Origin: Bacteroidales bacterium UBA4295
Lineage (GTDB): Bacteria; Bacteroidota; Bacteroidia; Bacteroidales; Paludibacteraceae
Assembly: GCA_002395805.1 (NCBI GenBank)
Contig: DGVB01000037.1
Span: forward strand, 1 to 64,000
Direction of reading: 5' to 3'
DNA length: 64,000 bases
Shown: positions 49,441-58,113 of the stretch, piece by piece
Position numbering within the stretch: the first letter of the stretch is position 1
Layout: each line of letters starts with the position of its first letter
The notes under the pieces: generated by a model
Database searches by the model: none
Told to the model about the DNA's origin: nothing
The model's input: only the letters and a program-made list of their open reading frames with translations
Position numbers and translations under genes: made by a program

Positions 49441-49513
49441 TGGAGCACAGGGGACTCGAACCCCTTACCTTAACATTGCGAACGTTACGCTCTACCAGAT
49501 GAGCTAGTGCCCC
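49441..49513 (-). tRNA. tRNA-Ala (CGC)
   Basis: 73 nt. Acceptor GGGGCAC / GTGCTCC with the G3-T70 wobble that marks alanine tRNA; anticodon loop TTCGCAA giving CGC; discriminator A; CCA not encoded. It begins 16 nt after the 3' end of tmRNA. Confidence 0.93.
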
Positions 49514-49529
49514 GTTAGATACACTTTTG

Positions 49530-49918
49530 TGGAGCTAGCGGGAGTCGAACCCGCGTCCAAACAAGGAATACTTGTGCTTTCTACACGCTTATCTTGGCCT
49601 TCATTTTCGTCCGGTGGCAAGACCCAAGCCACCAACCGCCGGCTTATCTGCTTTGTTTTCGAAGCCGCATCGCAGCCTGCAACCCCTATTCTGTGTATTT
49701 CTGCGCCACTATATCCATTCAGCCCACAGACTCGGCTTGGAGTGACGTCTCGTTCAGGCGCCTTGCGCCCGAATAGGCTAATCTACTATACTTCGATTAA
49801 GCAGCGAGAGCATAAGAAGTGTTGCCAGTTATGCTTTGAAGCGAGATTAACGAGCATTGCCTCATTGCTCGGCGTGCTTACACAACCATTCTACCTGCTG
49901 TCAAAACCAGATAGCCCC
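49530..49918 (-). ncRNA. ssrA: Transfer-messenger RNA (tmRNA)
   Basis: 389 nt. The 5' end GGGGCTA pairs with the 3' end TAGCTCC (discriminator A at 49530). The 3' region ends with a standard T-arm (GGTTCGACTCC). The reading frame GGC AAC ACT TCT TAT GCT CTC GCT GCT TAA encodes the tag GNTSYALAA, close to the ALAA-ending tags of other Bacteroidota. tmRNA rescues stalled ribosomes and tags the product for proteolysis. Pseudoknot-forming complementary segments are visible on both sides of the tag. Confidence 0.95.
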
Positions 49919-49992
49919 GGAGGTGTCCCCGTTAAGCGGGGAAACCGGCCTCCGCCGGAAGGGGCTCGACACCCCTTAAGTCAAAAAGCGTG

Positions 49993-50024
49993 CAAAAGTA
50001 CTGCTTTTTTTTGAAATACACAAA
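49993..50024 (-). promoter_or_regulatory. Promoter of tmRNA operon
   Basis: Minus strand: TTTG, 20 bp (TGTATTTC, A8, GCAG), TACTTTTG. The approximately 70-nt leader before the mature 5' end holds three GC-rich stems (49919-49980), for example CCGGC / GCCGG and CCCCG / CGGGG. Confidence 0.85.
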
Positions 50025-50047
50025 TAAAAAGTGTATTTTTTTTATTT

Positions 50048-51109
50048 TTACCTCAGTACAACTTCGACACGCCGATTCATTTGGCGATGTTCATCTGTGT
50101 CGTTCGGTACAATCGGGTCACGTTCCCCTCGTCCTTCGATCTCTATTCGCTCCGCCTGTATCCCACGGCCTATCATCGCTTGTTTTACCTCCCTGCATCG
50201 CCCCTCTGACAGGACTTGGTTGGATCGATCCGAACCTATATTATCTGTATGCCCTACTATTCGGATACGCTGCGCGGGACGCGTGCTCAGGAATTGATAC
50301 AATTCATTGAGAGCCGGCTCGGAAGTCTCCAGAATTCGTGTTTTGCCCGTAGCGAAATAGATATTATGAAGGACAAATGATTTGACTTCCTTTGGAGACA
50401 TTCGCACTCCGTCAAAATGCGTCGGGTCTGTAATAGTATCCAAAAACGGGAAATAGTTCACCGCCGTAGCCTCTATGGTATAATACGGCACTCTGTCGTC
50501 CAAAAGTACTGCCAGTATATTATGCAGAGAATCCGAGGTCGTCTGCATCACTTTGCGATGCTCATTATTTCGCACGATCACATTCGCCACCACAGGCCGC
50601 GATGTCAGCGAATCGGTGACGGTAAAGGTGAGGCGCGTCTCGGGATAAATAGCTATTTTGAGAGAATCCTCATCCTCTTTATGCATAAACCATATCGTGT
50701 CGGAGGTGAAGTAACCCGTTTTTGCAGCTACTGTCCAGTAGCGGCCTTCAGGGAGACCTTTAGACACACGGGCGCGCTTGGTATCTGTAGGTTTGTTGAT
50801 TTTAGGTTTCTTGTTGGGCCGGGCATTCGCGTCCTGCAGGGTGATATGAGTCGCAGGAAGCGGTTCTCCTGTCTTGAGATTATAGGAATAGACGTAGAGC
50901 AAAGGCTTACCGTCCTTGATACGTCGCTTTTTGGCCGCCTTCGCTTTAGCGGCACGTTTCTTCTCCGCTTTGCGTTTGGCTGCTTCCCGTTTACGCTCCA
51001 CTTTCTCTCTCGCTTTCGCGCGCTTCTGGGCGGGCGTGAGCGCGTAAGCGCTCGCATCTCCTATTAAGAGAGAGAGCAAAACAAGTAATATGGTAGTTAA
51101 TCTCTTCAT
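50048..51109 (-). CDS. OmpA-family protein with highly basic N-terminal segment
   Basis: 353 residues. Signal peptide (residues about 1-23) followed by a stretch of about 40 residues that is mostly K, R and A (about 28-66). Residues 68-240 contain two PEGA/carboxypeptidase-regulatory-like beta domains. Residues 245-353 are the OmpA peptidoglycan-binding domain (IYFATGKTRILETSEPALNELYQFL, IVGHTDNIGSDRSNQVLSEGRCREV, GRGERDPIVPNDTDEHRQMNRRVEVVLR). It probably links the outer membrane to the cell wall. Confidence 0.88.
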   Translation of the reverse strand: MKRLTTILLVLLSLLIGDASAYALTPAQKRAKAREKVERKREAAKRKAEKKRAAKAKAAKKRRIKDGKPLLYVYSYNLKTGEPLPATHITLQDANARPNKKPKINKPTDTKRARVSKGLPEGRYWTVAAKTGYFTSDTIWFMHKEDEDSLKIAIYPETRLTFTVTDSLTSRPVVANVIVRNNEHRKVMQTTSDSLHNILAVLLDDRVPYYTIEATAVNYFPFLDTITDPTHFDGVRMSPKEVKSFVLHNIYFATGKTRILETSEPALNELYQFLSTRPAQRIRIVGHTDNIGSDRSNQVLSEGRCREVKQAMIGRGIQAERIEIEGRGERDPIVPNDTDEHRQMNRRVEVVLR

Positions 51110-51120
51110 CTCAAAAGCAA

Positions 51121-51150
51121 CAGGAGAATAGTTGCGGGACTATTCTCCTG
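51121..51150 (-). terminator. Terminator after the CAT tRNA
   Basis: A 12-bp perfect stem CAGGAGAATAGT / ACTATTCTCCTG. On the minus strand it is followed by TTGCTTTTG. It sits between the tRNA and the downstream OmpA gene, so that gene needs readthrough or an unseen promoter. Confidence 0.8.
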
Positions 51151-51153
51151 TCG

Positions 51154-51228
51154 TGGTCCCACTTGGGCTTGAACCAAGGACCCCCTGATTATGAGTCAGG
51201 TGCTACTAACCAACTGAGCTATGGGACC
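51154..51228 (-). tRNA. tRNA with CAT anticodon, probably tRNA-Ile2 (lysidine type) rather than elongator Met
   Basis: 75 nt. Acceptor GGTCCCA / TGGGACC, anticodon loop CTCATAA, discriminator A, CCA not encoded. C4-G69 and C5-G68 pairs are determinants used by TilS on tRNA-Ile2, and the 1-72 pair is normal, so it is not an initiator. Elongator Met cannot be excluded. Starts 12 nt after the ompA-LysM gene stop. Confidence 0.85.
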
Positions 51229-51240
51229 TCGCTTTCGGCT

Positions 51241-52884
51241 TTATTTGCCTTGGCGGGCATTACCGTAGAGCACTAAGCTTTGGTCTTTGGTAATGCGCAT
51301 TTCCTGTTGGGTCAACTCCGGAATTGACAAGGTAATACCTGCTTCCAATGCATTCGGATTCGGGATCTTACTCTTGTTTGCCATGTAGATATAAACCCAG
51401 CAATAAGTGTTGTTATAATATCGGCGTGCAAGTTTGGAGAGCGTCATTCCTTTCTCGGTAACAACCTCCTCGCTCCCGCGCTGAGTATATTCATTTACAG
51501 AAACCGGCTTCGCACTTTCTTTCAATGGAACAGGTGCTTCCTCTACGGCCTTGGTATCCTCCTCAATTATGCGATTAGCGCGCTTATCGTCCAGATCATT
51601 TTTCATACGCTCGAACGTACGTTTATCCACCAAACGAATCACAGCACGTCTGTTCGGTCCATAAGCCGCCTGACTGCGATGACCTATCAGTTTGCCAAGA
51701 CCCATTGCATACATATGCTCGGCATTTACCTGATGCTCCTCGCGAAGTTCGCCGATTACATTCTCTGCACGCTTGTCTCCCAGCGCATAGTTAAGCGCAG
51801 CCGAACCGGTATTGTCGCAATAGCCCGTTACGACAGCATAGAGCGTTGAATCCTCCGCCAATACATCTGCCACCTGTTGGATCGTGATAAGAGCCTTGTC
51901 ATCCAGATTCGACTTGTTCGGGTCGAAATAGATGTAATATGCGCGTTGTTGCTCTTTCTGGCGAACCTGCTTGATGGTCTCGCGAATGATGACAGAGTCA
52001 TGCTTGAGAATAAGCGTGTCGTGAATAAACTGCGGACCGGCAATTTCCTCTTTTTCCCATACATCCGTATTGGATATATTGCGCATGTGGGTCTTCGAAA
52101 CCGCCATCAACTTGAATCGCATATTCAGCGTTACATCCACGATACCGTCGTTGTTCTTCGAGGCTGGGGCATTGGGGCCTGCGTAGCCACGGCCGTCGAT
52201 GTAGTCATTCACAAAATAATTGTATGTCGCGCGGATACCGAGAGCTATCGTACGGTTGAGATTGAATTCCAAACCCAGACCGCCAAAGAGATACAACTGG
52301 CCCTTATAACCCGTCATATAACTCGGCGCATTCACGCCGTCCTCGTTTATATATCCGGCCGTATGGCCTCGCGTCCATGTCGGCTCCGATTGCGAATCAT
52401 AATACAATTTCGTGGACTTATACCATGCATATCCGCCGCCGGCAATCGCATGAGCCGAGAATATTTTCTTCTTCGCCCGCGGATAGAAGAGATTCATGAA
52501 GTCCATCGAGACATACAAAGACGCCTTGTGCATCTGACCGTTCAGCAACGTATCCGCGTTGTCAAACCCGGGCTTGCCGGTCACATTGTACATATCGAAC
52601 ATATAGTTCACACCAAGTCCCCAAACCGGAGTGAACGAATACTCCAAATCCAAACCCGCATTCGGAATCGCAATCGCGTGCTGCATCTCGGAATTGAAAT
52701 CGCCGTCAAAATAGTTAAAACCTACATGCGGAGTAAGCGACCAGTGAGCGAATTCTTCCGCCACGCCCTCTTCATTTTCCTCCACTTTATACGGGTGTGC
52801 ACCTTTCACATCATCTGCTTTCTCAGCCGCCAGCATGGCTACCGAGAAACAAAGAAGAGATATGAGCAACAGGCTTTTCTTCAT
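51241..52884 (-). CDS. Outer-membrane beta-barrel / OmpA / LysM-like fusion protein
   Basis: 547 residues. Signal peptide 1-19; residues about 45-265 form an OprF-like barrel (PHVGFNYFDGDFNSEM, GLDLEYSFTPVWGLGVNYMF, LYLFGGLGLEFNLNRTIALGIRATYNYFV). Residues about 325-430 are an OmpA domain (IYFDPNKSNLDDKALITIQQVADVL, VVTGYCDNTGSAALNYALGDKRAENVI). Residues about 475-530 resemble a LysM module (TEKGMTLSKLARRYYNNTYCWVYIY, IPNPNALEAGITLSIP). Two peptidoglycan-binding modules on one barrel suggest strong outer-membrane anchoring. Confidence 0.9.
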   Translation of the reverse strand: MKKSLLLISLLCFSVAMLAAEKADDVKGAHPYKVEENEEGVAEEFAHWSLTPHVGFNYFDGDFNSEMQHAIAIPNAGLDLEYSFTPVWGLGVNYMFDMYNVTGKPGFDNADTLLNGQMHKASLYVSMDFMNLFYPRAKKKIFSAHAIAGGGYAWYKSTKLYYDSQSEPTWTRGHTAGYINEDGVNAPSYMTGYKGQLYLFGGLGLEFNLNRTIALGIRATYNYFVNDYIDGRGYAGPNAPASKNNDGIVDVTLNMRFKLMAVSKTHMRNISNTDVWEKEEIAGPQFIHDTLILKHDSVIIRETIKQVRQKEQQRAYYIYFDPNKSNLDDKALITIQQVADVLAEDSTLYAVVTGYCDNTGSAALNYALGDKRAENVIGELREEHQVNAEHMYAMGLGKLIGHRSQAAYGPNRRAVIRLVDKRTFERMKNDLDDKRANRIIEEDTKAVEEAPVPLKESAKPVSVNEYTQRGSEEVVTEKGMTLSKLARRYYNNTYCWVYIYMANKSKIPNPNALEAGITLSIPELTQQEMRITKDQSLVLYGNARQGK

Positions 52885-52929
52885 ACGATTATGAGGTTGT
52901 TTGTTTAGAACAATTCACAATTCAGGGTG

Positions 52930-52961
52930 CAAAGGTACAACATTTTTTTCATATGACCAAA
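52930..52961 (-). promoter_or_regulatory. Promoter of the ompA-LysM gene and CAT tRNA
   Basis: Minus strand: TTTG, 20 bp with GTCATATG and an A7 run, then TACCTTTG. Confidence 0.8.
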
Positions 52962-52996
52962 TATTTTAAAGAAAAAATACATTTTTTACAATAACT

Positions 52997-53028
52997 ATTG
53001 CGCATATCGTTTTTTTTTCGTATCTTTG
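52997..53028 (+). promoter_or_regulatory. Promoter of pta-ackA
   Basis: ATTG, 20 bp with CGCATATCG and a T9 run, then TATCTTTG at 53021-53028. The predicted start near 53033 gives a leader of about 150 nt, the longest in the window. Confidence 0.8.
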
Positions 53029-53060
53029 CACTCGATAAAATCAGATGGGAGTACTGATAA

Positions 53061-53130
53061 GGGTTATATCCTGATCGTGTCCTGGTTATATCGTATCCCG
53101 GTACACCCTATAATATACATAGTATATTAT
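53061..53130. repeat. Degenerate 11-bp array plus AT-rich stem with CATAG loop in the pta leader
   Basis: GGGTTATATCC, TGATCGTGTCC and TGGTTATATCG stand in 11-bp phase at 53061-53093. At 53110-53130 an 8-bp stem ATAATATA / TATATTAT encloses CATAG. On the minus strand the loop reads CTATG and the array follows it, the same order as at 36722-36823. It lies within the predicted 5' untranslated region of pta. Confidence 0.6.
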
Positions 53131-53185
53131 CCCGTGATTTTTAAAATTAACCTCTCGAACAACATTTATTTAGTATAATAATCAT

Positions 53186-54184
53186 ATGGACATTTTAAAT
53201 CAAATGATTGCGCGCGCGAAAGCAAATCCGCAGCGCATTGTATTGCCGGAGGGCGATGAACCTCGTACATTGGAAGCTGCTAACATTCTGTTGAAAGACA
53301 AGATTGCGCAGCTCATTTTAATCGGCGACCCTGAAAAGATCAAGGGTATGGCTGCCGAAAAGGGCTATGAGTATATCAAGGAAGCAAAAATCGTTGATCC
53401 GATTCATGATCCGAAGATGCCGGAATATGCGAACTTGTTGTTCGAGTTGCGCAAGGCAAAAGGCATGACGGAGGAAGAGGCGGCTAAGAAAGCACAGGAT
53501 CCGTTGTATCTGGGCTGCTTGATGATCAAGGCCGGTGATGCTGACGGAGAGTTGGCTGGTGCGCGCGGCACAACGGCTGACACCATCCGTCCGGCTTTCC
53601 AGATCCTGAAGACCAAACCGGGTTGCTCGATTGTCAGCGGGGCATTCCTGATGTTCACGCCGGCTAAGCATCTGGGAGAGAACGGTTTCCTTCTCTTCGC
53701 AGACTGCGCCGTAAATCCGAATCCTGACGCTAAGCAGTTGGCAGAGATTGCTATCTCGACGGCAGAGACCGCCCGCGCTATCGCAGGTATAGAACCGCGC
53801 GTAGCGATGCTTTCTTTCTCCACCAAAGGTAGCGCAAAACATGAACTCGTTGACAAAGTACAAGAGGCTACCAAATTGGCAAAAGAGATGGCTCCCGACT
53901 TGGCTCTCGACGGAGAGTTGCAAGCTGATGCAGCACTCATCGAGAGTGTTGCTGCCGCCAAAGCGCCGGGCAGCAAAGTTGCAGGAAAAGCAAATGTGCT
54001 GGTATTCCCGGATCTGCAGGCTGGTAACATCGGTTACAAACTCGTTGAGCGTTTCAGCGGCGCTGATGCCGTAGGACCGATTCTGCAGGGTATTGCTGCT
54101 CCGGTAAACGACCTGAGCCGCGGATGCAAAGTACAAGACATCGTACAAATGGTAGTAATCACAGCAAATCAAGCAATTAAATAA
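53186..54184 (+). CDS. pta: Phosphate acetyltransferase
   Basis: 332 residues, single-domain PTA_PTB type. ILPEGDEPRTLEAANILLKDKIAQLILIGDP, YLGCLMIKAGDADGELAGA, GYKLVERFSGADAVGPILQGIAAPVNDLSRGC. It converts acetyl-CoA and phosphate to acetyl phosphate. Five nt upstream of ackA; together they form the acetate-producing, ATP-generating branch of fermentation. Confidence 0.96.
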   Translation: MDILNQMIARAKANPQRIVLPEGDEPRTLEAANILLKDKIAQLILIGDPEKIKGMAAEKGYEYIKEAKIVDPIHDPKMPEYANLLFELRKAKGMTEEEAAKKAQDPLYLGCLMIKAGDADGELAGARGTTADTIRPAFQILKTKPGCSIVSGAFLMFTPAKHLGENGFLLFADCAVNPNPDAKQLAEIAISTAETARAIAGIEPRVAMLSFSTKGSAKHELVDKVQEATKLAKEMAPDLALDGELQADAALIESVAAAKAPGSKVAGKANVLVFPDLQAGNIGYKLVERFSGADAVGPILQGIAAPVNDLSRGCKVQDIVQMVVITANQAIK

Positions 54185-54189
54185 ATATC

Positions 54190-55380
54190 ATGCAAATCTT
54201 AGTATTGAACTGCGGAAGTAGCAGTATTAAATATAAGCTCTTTGAGATGGAGAGCAAGTCCGTAATGGCGCAAGGCGGAATCGAGAAGATCGGCTTGCCG
54301 GATTCGTTCCTGTTAGTCAAACTGCCGAACGGCGAGAAGGTAAAGTTCGAGAAACCGATGCCGGAGCATACCGTAGGTATCGAGCTCATTCTGGAGAAAT
54401 TAGTGGATCCGGAAATCGGTTGCATCAAGGATCTCAAAGAGATCAACGCTGTAGGCCACCGCGTAGTCCATGGCGGCGAGAAATTCAACAAGTCGGTACT
54501 CATCACACCGGAAGTGAAGGCACAAATCATTGAGTGTATTGATCTGGCTCCGCTGCACAACCCTGCTAACCTGAAGGGTATTGATGCGATAGAGAAGATC
54601 CTGCCGGGCGTACCGCAGGTAGCTGTTTTCGATACGGCTTTTCACCAGACCATGCCGGACTACGCGTATATGTACGCCCTTCCTTATGAGTTATACGAGA
54701 AATACGCTATCCGCCGCTACGGCTTCCACGGCACAAGCCATCGCTATGTGAGCGCGCGCGTATGCGAATTTTTAGGAGTAGATCCGAAAGGCAAGAAGAT
54801 CGTGACCGCTCACATCGGCGGCGGCGGCAGCTGCACGGCAGTGATGGACGGAAAGAGCGTGGATACGAGTATGGGTCTGACGCCGGTTGAGGGACTGGTG
54901 ATGGGCACCCGTTCCGGCGATCTGGACCTCGGAGCAGCTACATTCATCATGGACAAAGAGCATTTGAGCACCGCCGAGTTCAATAATCTGGTAAACAAGA
55001 AATCCGGGTTGCTGGGTGTAAGTGGCGTTTCGAGTGACTGTCGCGATATCGAAGCTGCCATCAACCAAGGCAACAAACGTGCAGACTTGGCGCGCAAGAT
55101 GTTTATCTACCGTCTCAAGAAATATATCGGTTCCTATGCCGCAGCGATGAACGGTATTGATATTCTGGTCTTTACAGCCGGCATCGGCGAGAACGACCCG
55201 TATATCCGCGCGGAGGTGATGAAAGGTCTGAGTTATCTGGGAATCGAGGTGGACGAAGAGGCGAACAAAGTTCGCGGAGAAGAGCGTATCATCTCGAAGC
55301 CGGGAAGTAAAGTAACTGTCGTTTTGATTCCGACGGACGAGGAACTGATGATTGCCAGCGATACGGCAAGTTTAGTATAA
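54190..55380 (+). CDS. ackA: Acetate kinase
   Basis: 396 residues. NCGSSSIKYKLFEM, GHRVVHGGEKF, RYGFHGTSHRYVS, HIGGGGSCTAV, GLTPVEGLVMGTRSGDLD and FTAGIGENDPYIR are the classical motifs. It transfers phosphate from acetyl phosphate to ADP. Confidence 0.97.
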   Translation: MQILVLNCGSSSIKYKLFEMESKSVMAQGGIEKIGLPDSFLLVKLPNGEKVKFEKPMPEHTVGIELILEKLVDPEIGCIKDLKEINAVGHRVVHGGEKFNKSVLITPEVKAQIIECIDLAPLHNPANLKGIDAIEKILPGVPQVAVFDTAFHQTMPDYAYMYALPYELYEKYAIRRYGFHGTSHRYVSARVCEFLGVDPKGKKIVTAHIGGGGSCTAVMDGKSVDTSMGLTPVEGLVMGTRSGDLDLGAATFIMDKEHLSTAEFNNLVNKKSGLLGVSGVSSDCRDIEAAINQGNKRADLARKMFIYRLKKYIGSYAAAMNGIDILVFTAGIGENDPYIRAEVMKGLSYLGIEVDEEANKVRGEERIISKPGSKVTVVLIPTDEELMIASDTASLV

Positions 55381-55386
55381 TATCAA

Positions 55387-55424
55387 CCGGACGGCATAGG
55401 CACTATGAGTTCTATGCCGCCCGG
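55387..55424 (+). promoter_or_regulatory. Strong hairpin after ackA
   Basis: The stem CCGGACGGCATAG / CTATGCCGCCCGG (one mismatch) encloses a 12-nt loop. No T-run follows, so it is more likely an mRNA 3'-end stabiliser or partial terminator than a complete terminator. Confidence 0.5.
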
Positions 55425-55453
55425 ACTTACCATAGAGAAACACAAACACAGAA

Positions 55454-57097
55454 ATGATAAATAAACCCATTATTTACCAACTCTTCCCGCGGCTGTTCGG
55501 TAATTATAACGAAACACGCAAACACAACGGCACAAAGGAAGAGAATGGTTGTGGCAGGTTTGTAGATATCAACGCGCGTGCGCTCGAGTCCATTCGGGAC
55601 TTGGGCGCTACGCATGTTTGGTACACCGGTATTATCCGCCATGCCACCGCTGCACTTAACCACCCCGCCATCACCAAAGGTCTGGCGGGAAGTCCATACG
55701 CCATCACGGATTATTACGATGTAGATCCGGATCTGGCAAAGAATGAAGCAAAACGAATGCAGGAGTTCGAAGCATTGGTTCAGCGCACGCACGAAGCCGG
55801 TCTGGAGGTGCTTATTGATTTTGTGCCGAATCATGTGAGCCGCGAATATAAAAGTCTTTGTAAGCCTGCCGGTGTAGAGGATTTGGGAGAAGGAGATCAC
55901 CCCGAATGGGCTTTCTCGCCTCTGAATAATTTCTATTACCTGCCGGGTGAGAGATTCTCCATGAACAAGGACTTGCAGGGCTATGAAGAGTATCCGGCTA
56001 AAGTAACAGGCAACGACTGCTTCACGAGCCATCCGGGCGACACCGACTGGTATGAGACCGTGAAACTGAACTACGGTGTGTATTACCAAGGAGGTCGTGA
56101 GAAGCAGTTTGACCCTATACCCAACACGTGGATCAAGATGCGCGATATACTGCTCTTCTGGGCAGGCAAAGGCATCGACGGAGTACGAGTTGATATGGCG
56201 GAAATGGTGCCGGTGGAGTTCTTCGCTTGGGCCATTGCCGCAGTGAAGAAGAAATACAGGAAGTTCATCTTTATCGGCGAGTGTTACGACCCCAAGCAGT
56301 ACGATGCATATCTGGCAGCAGGATTTGACTTCCTGTACGACAAAGTAGGTATGTACGATTATCTGCGCGGCGTGACGAGCAAGGGATGGGCGGCAGAAGG
56401 AATCACAGCGCAATGGATGCAGCATGGCGACGAGCGGCTGCAGCATATGCTGTATTTCCTGGAGAACCACGATGAACAGCGTATAGCAAGCGGATTCTTC
56501 TGCGGAGACGGACGATGCGCCGAGCCGGCGATGATCGTTGCAGCCCTGCTGAACCGATGCCCTGTAATGATCTATTCCGGTCAGGAATTAGGGGAGCGAG
56601 GCATGGACATGGAAGGCTTCAGCGGCATGGACGGAAGAACCACTATCTTTGACTACTGGGGGATCAAGAGCCTTCAAGCTTGGACCAACAAGGGTAAGTT
56701 CGACGGTGGGAAGTTAAGTGATGCGCAGCGTGAGTTGCGAGAGTTTTACCAACGGCTGCTGACGATAGCAAGGGACGACAAAGCAATACAAAAGGGCAAA
56801 ATGTACGATATCACGTACGCGCAGGGTGAAGGGTTCGACAAACGGCAGCACTATGCTTTTATACGGCATACGAAGGGCGAGACGCTGTTGGTCGTGGTTA
56901 ATTTCCACGACCGGGAGCAACAGATAAAGGTTCGTATTCCGAACGATGCTTTCGTATATCTTGGCATGGACGAGAAACCCCATACCACAGCAACCGACCT
57001 GCTGCGCGGAGAGAAACTACCGATGGTCTTTACAGCAGACGGTGTGATTGAGTTGACGCTACAAGCCTGGAAAGGAGTCGTGCTGAAAATCCGATAG
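55454..57097 (+). CDS. GH13 alpha-amylase-family glycosidase (cytoplasmic)
   Basis: 547 residues, no signal peptide. The four GH13 regions are visible: LIDFVPNHV (I), GVRVDMAEM (II, catalytic Asp), FIGECYDP (III, general acid Glu) and FLENHDEQR (IV, Asp). A C-terminal beta domain includes TLLVVVNFHDREQQIKVRIP. It probably hydrolyses maltodextrin or glycogen inside the cell. Located 73 nt after ackA, possibly expressed with the fermentation genes. Confidence 0.9.
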   Translation: MINKPIIYQLFPRLFGNYNETRKHNGTKEENGCGRFVDINARALESIRDLGATHVWYTGIIRHATAALNHPAITKGLAGSPYAITDYYDVDPDLAKNEAKRMQEFEALVQRTHEAGLEVLIDFVPNHVSREYKSLCKPAGVEDLGEGDHPEWAFSPLNNFYYLPGERFSMNKDLQGYEEYPAKVTGNDCFTSHPGDTDWYETVKLNYGVYYQGGREKQFDPIPNTWIKMRDILLFWAGKGIDGVRVDMAEMVPVEFFAWAIAAVKKKYRKFIFIGECYDPKQYDAYLAAGFDFLYDKVGMYDYLRGVTSKGWAAEGITAQWMQHGDERLQHMLYFLENHDEQRIASGFFCGDGRCAEPAMIVAALLNRCPVMIYSGQELGERGMDMEGFSGMDGRTTIFDYWGIKSLQAWTNKGKFDGGKLSDAQRELREFYQRLLTIARDDKAIQKGKMYDITYAQGEGFDKRQHYAFIRHTKGETLLVVVNFHDREQQIKVRIPNDAFVYLGMDEKPHTTATDLLRGEKLPMVFTADGVIELTLQAWKGVVLKIR

Positions 57098-57110
57098 ACG
57101 ATTTTCAGCA

Positions 57111-57138
57111 ATTGATGATTGATAATTTATAATTGATA
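57111..57138. repeat. 7-bp tandem array (ATTGATA-type x4)
   Basis: ATTGATG, ATTGATA, ATTTATA, ATTGATA. It follows a 10-bp inverted repeat (GCTGAAAATC / GATTTTCAGC, 57082-57109) that spans the amylase stop codon. Together they fill the gap before the prenyltransferase. Confidence 0.8.
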
Positions 57139-57145
57139 ATTTTCC

Positions 57146-58105
57146 TTGGAACAATTTAAAGACATAATGCGGCTGGTGCGATGGAGCAATCTGCTGTTTC
57201 TTGCAGCCCTAATATGGCTGATGGAGAAATGGGTAACTGTCCCTATACTGGATCAAGCGGCATTCGGGGAGCAACTGCCCGGTTATATCCTGTTGCTGAT
57301 TATGCTGGCGACGGTATTCATCGCAGCCGGCGGCTATGTTATCAATGATTATTTTGATGTCAAGATAGACCGCATCAACCGTCCGGACGAGTTGATTGTG
57401 ACACGAAGTATCAGCAAACCGTCGGCAATGCGCCTGAGTATGGTACTGAGCGGAACAGGAATCATTTGCGGTATAGCGGCGGCTGGTATGCTACGGAGCT
57501 GGACATTGGGCATCCTGTTTGTTATCATCCCGGGCTTGCTATGGTTCTATTCCAGCAGTTACAAACGGCTCTTCATGGTCGGCAATCTGATTATTGCATT
57601 GTTAGCCGGTGTGGCACCGATGGTAGTAGCAATGGCGAATGTGGCGATTTTGCAATTGCGCTACGGTACTATTTTGGCTTACACCACACTCCCACATGAT
57701 ATCTATGCATGGGTCGGAGGATTTGCGTTGTTTGCATTTCTACTGACCTGGATACGCGAAATCATCAAAGATATGCAGGACCAAATGGGTGACCGCGAAC
57801 TGGAATGCCACTCCATGCCGGTTGTATGGGGAGAGAAGTGGACGAAGGTTTTTGTGACAGGTTTGATTGTCTTGACAATTGCCCTTGTCGGACATCTATG
57901 GTACCATGTGCTTCCCTTCCCGATCGGCTGGTCGAGTCTCAGCACGCGATATATTGCATTGGGTATTGTAACACCGATGATATGCACACTATGGCTGTTA
58001 TGGGCAGCCAAGATCCCAAGCGACTATAAGACCTGCCAGCAGGTGGTAAAATTCACAATGTTGATCGGAATGCTGTATAGCATCTGCATCGTAAGAGGAT
58101 TATAA
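57146..58105 (+). CDS. UbiA-family prenyltransferase
   Basis: 319 residues if the TTG at 57146 is used, 312 if the ATG at 57167 is used; the choice cannot be settled. Eight to nine membrane helices. Two Asp-rich prenyl-diphosphate motifs: NDYFDVKIDRINRPDE and DMQDQMGDRELECHSMP. Such proteins in Bacteroidales are usually annotated as geranylgeranylglycerol-phosphate geranylgeranyltransferase-like; they could also make quinones. Convergent with maf. Confidence 0.88.
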   Translation: MEQFKDIMRLVRWSNLLFLAALIWLMEKWVTVPILDQAAFGEQLPGYILLLIMLATVFIAAGGYVINDYFDVKIDRINRPDELIVTRSISKPSAMRLSMVLSGTGIICGIAAAGMLRSWTLGILFVIIPGLLWFYSSSYKRLFMVGNLIIALLAGVAPMVVAMANVAILQLRYGTILAYTTLPHDIYAWVGGFALFAFLLTWIREIIKDMQDQMGDRELECHSMPVVWGEKWTKVFVTGLIVLTIALVGHLWYHVLPFPIGWSSLSTRYIALGIVTPMICTLWLLWAAKIPSDYKTCQQVVKFTMLIGMLYSICIVRGL

Positions 58106-58113
58106 GGGATTAT

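Noticed and set aside
51877..52908. 343-codon plus-strand frame opposite the ompA-LysM gene
   Set aside because: Antisense shadow without domains or promoter.
55427..56470. 347-codon minus-strand frame opposite the amylase
   Set aside because: Antisense to conserved GH13 motifs.
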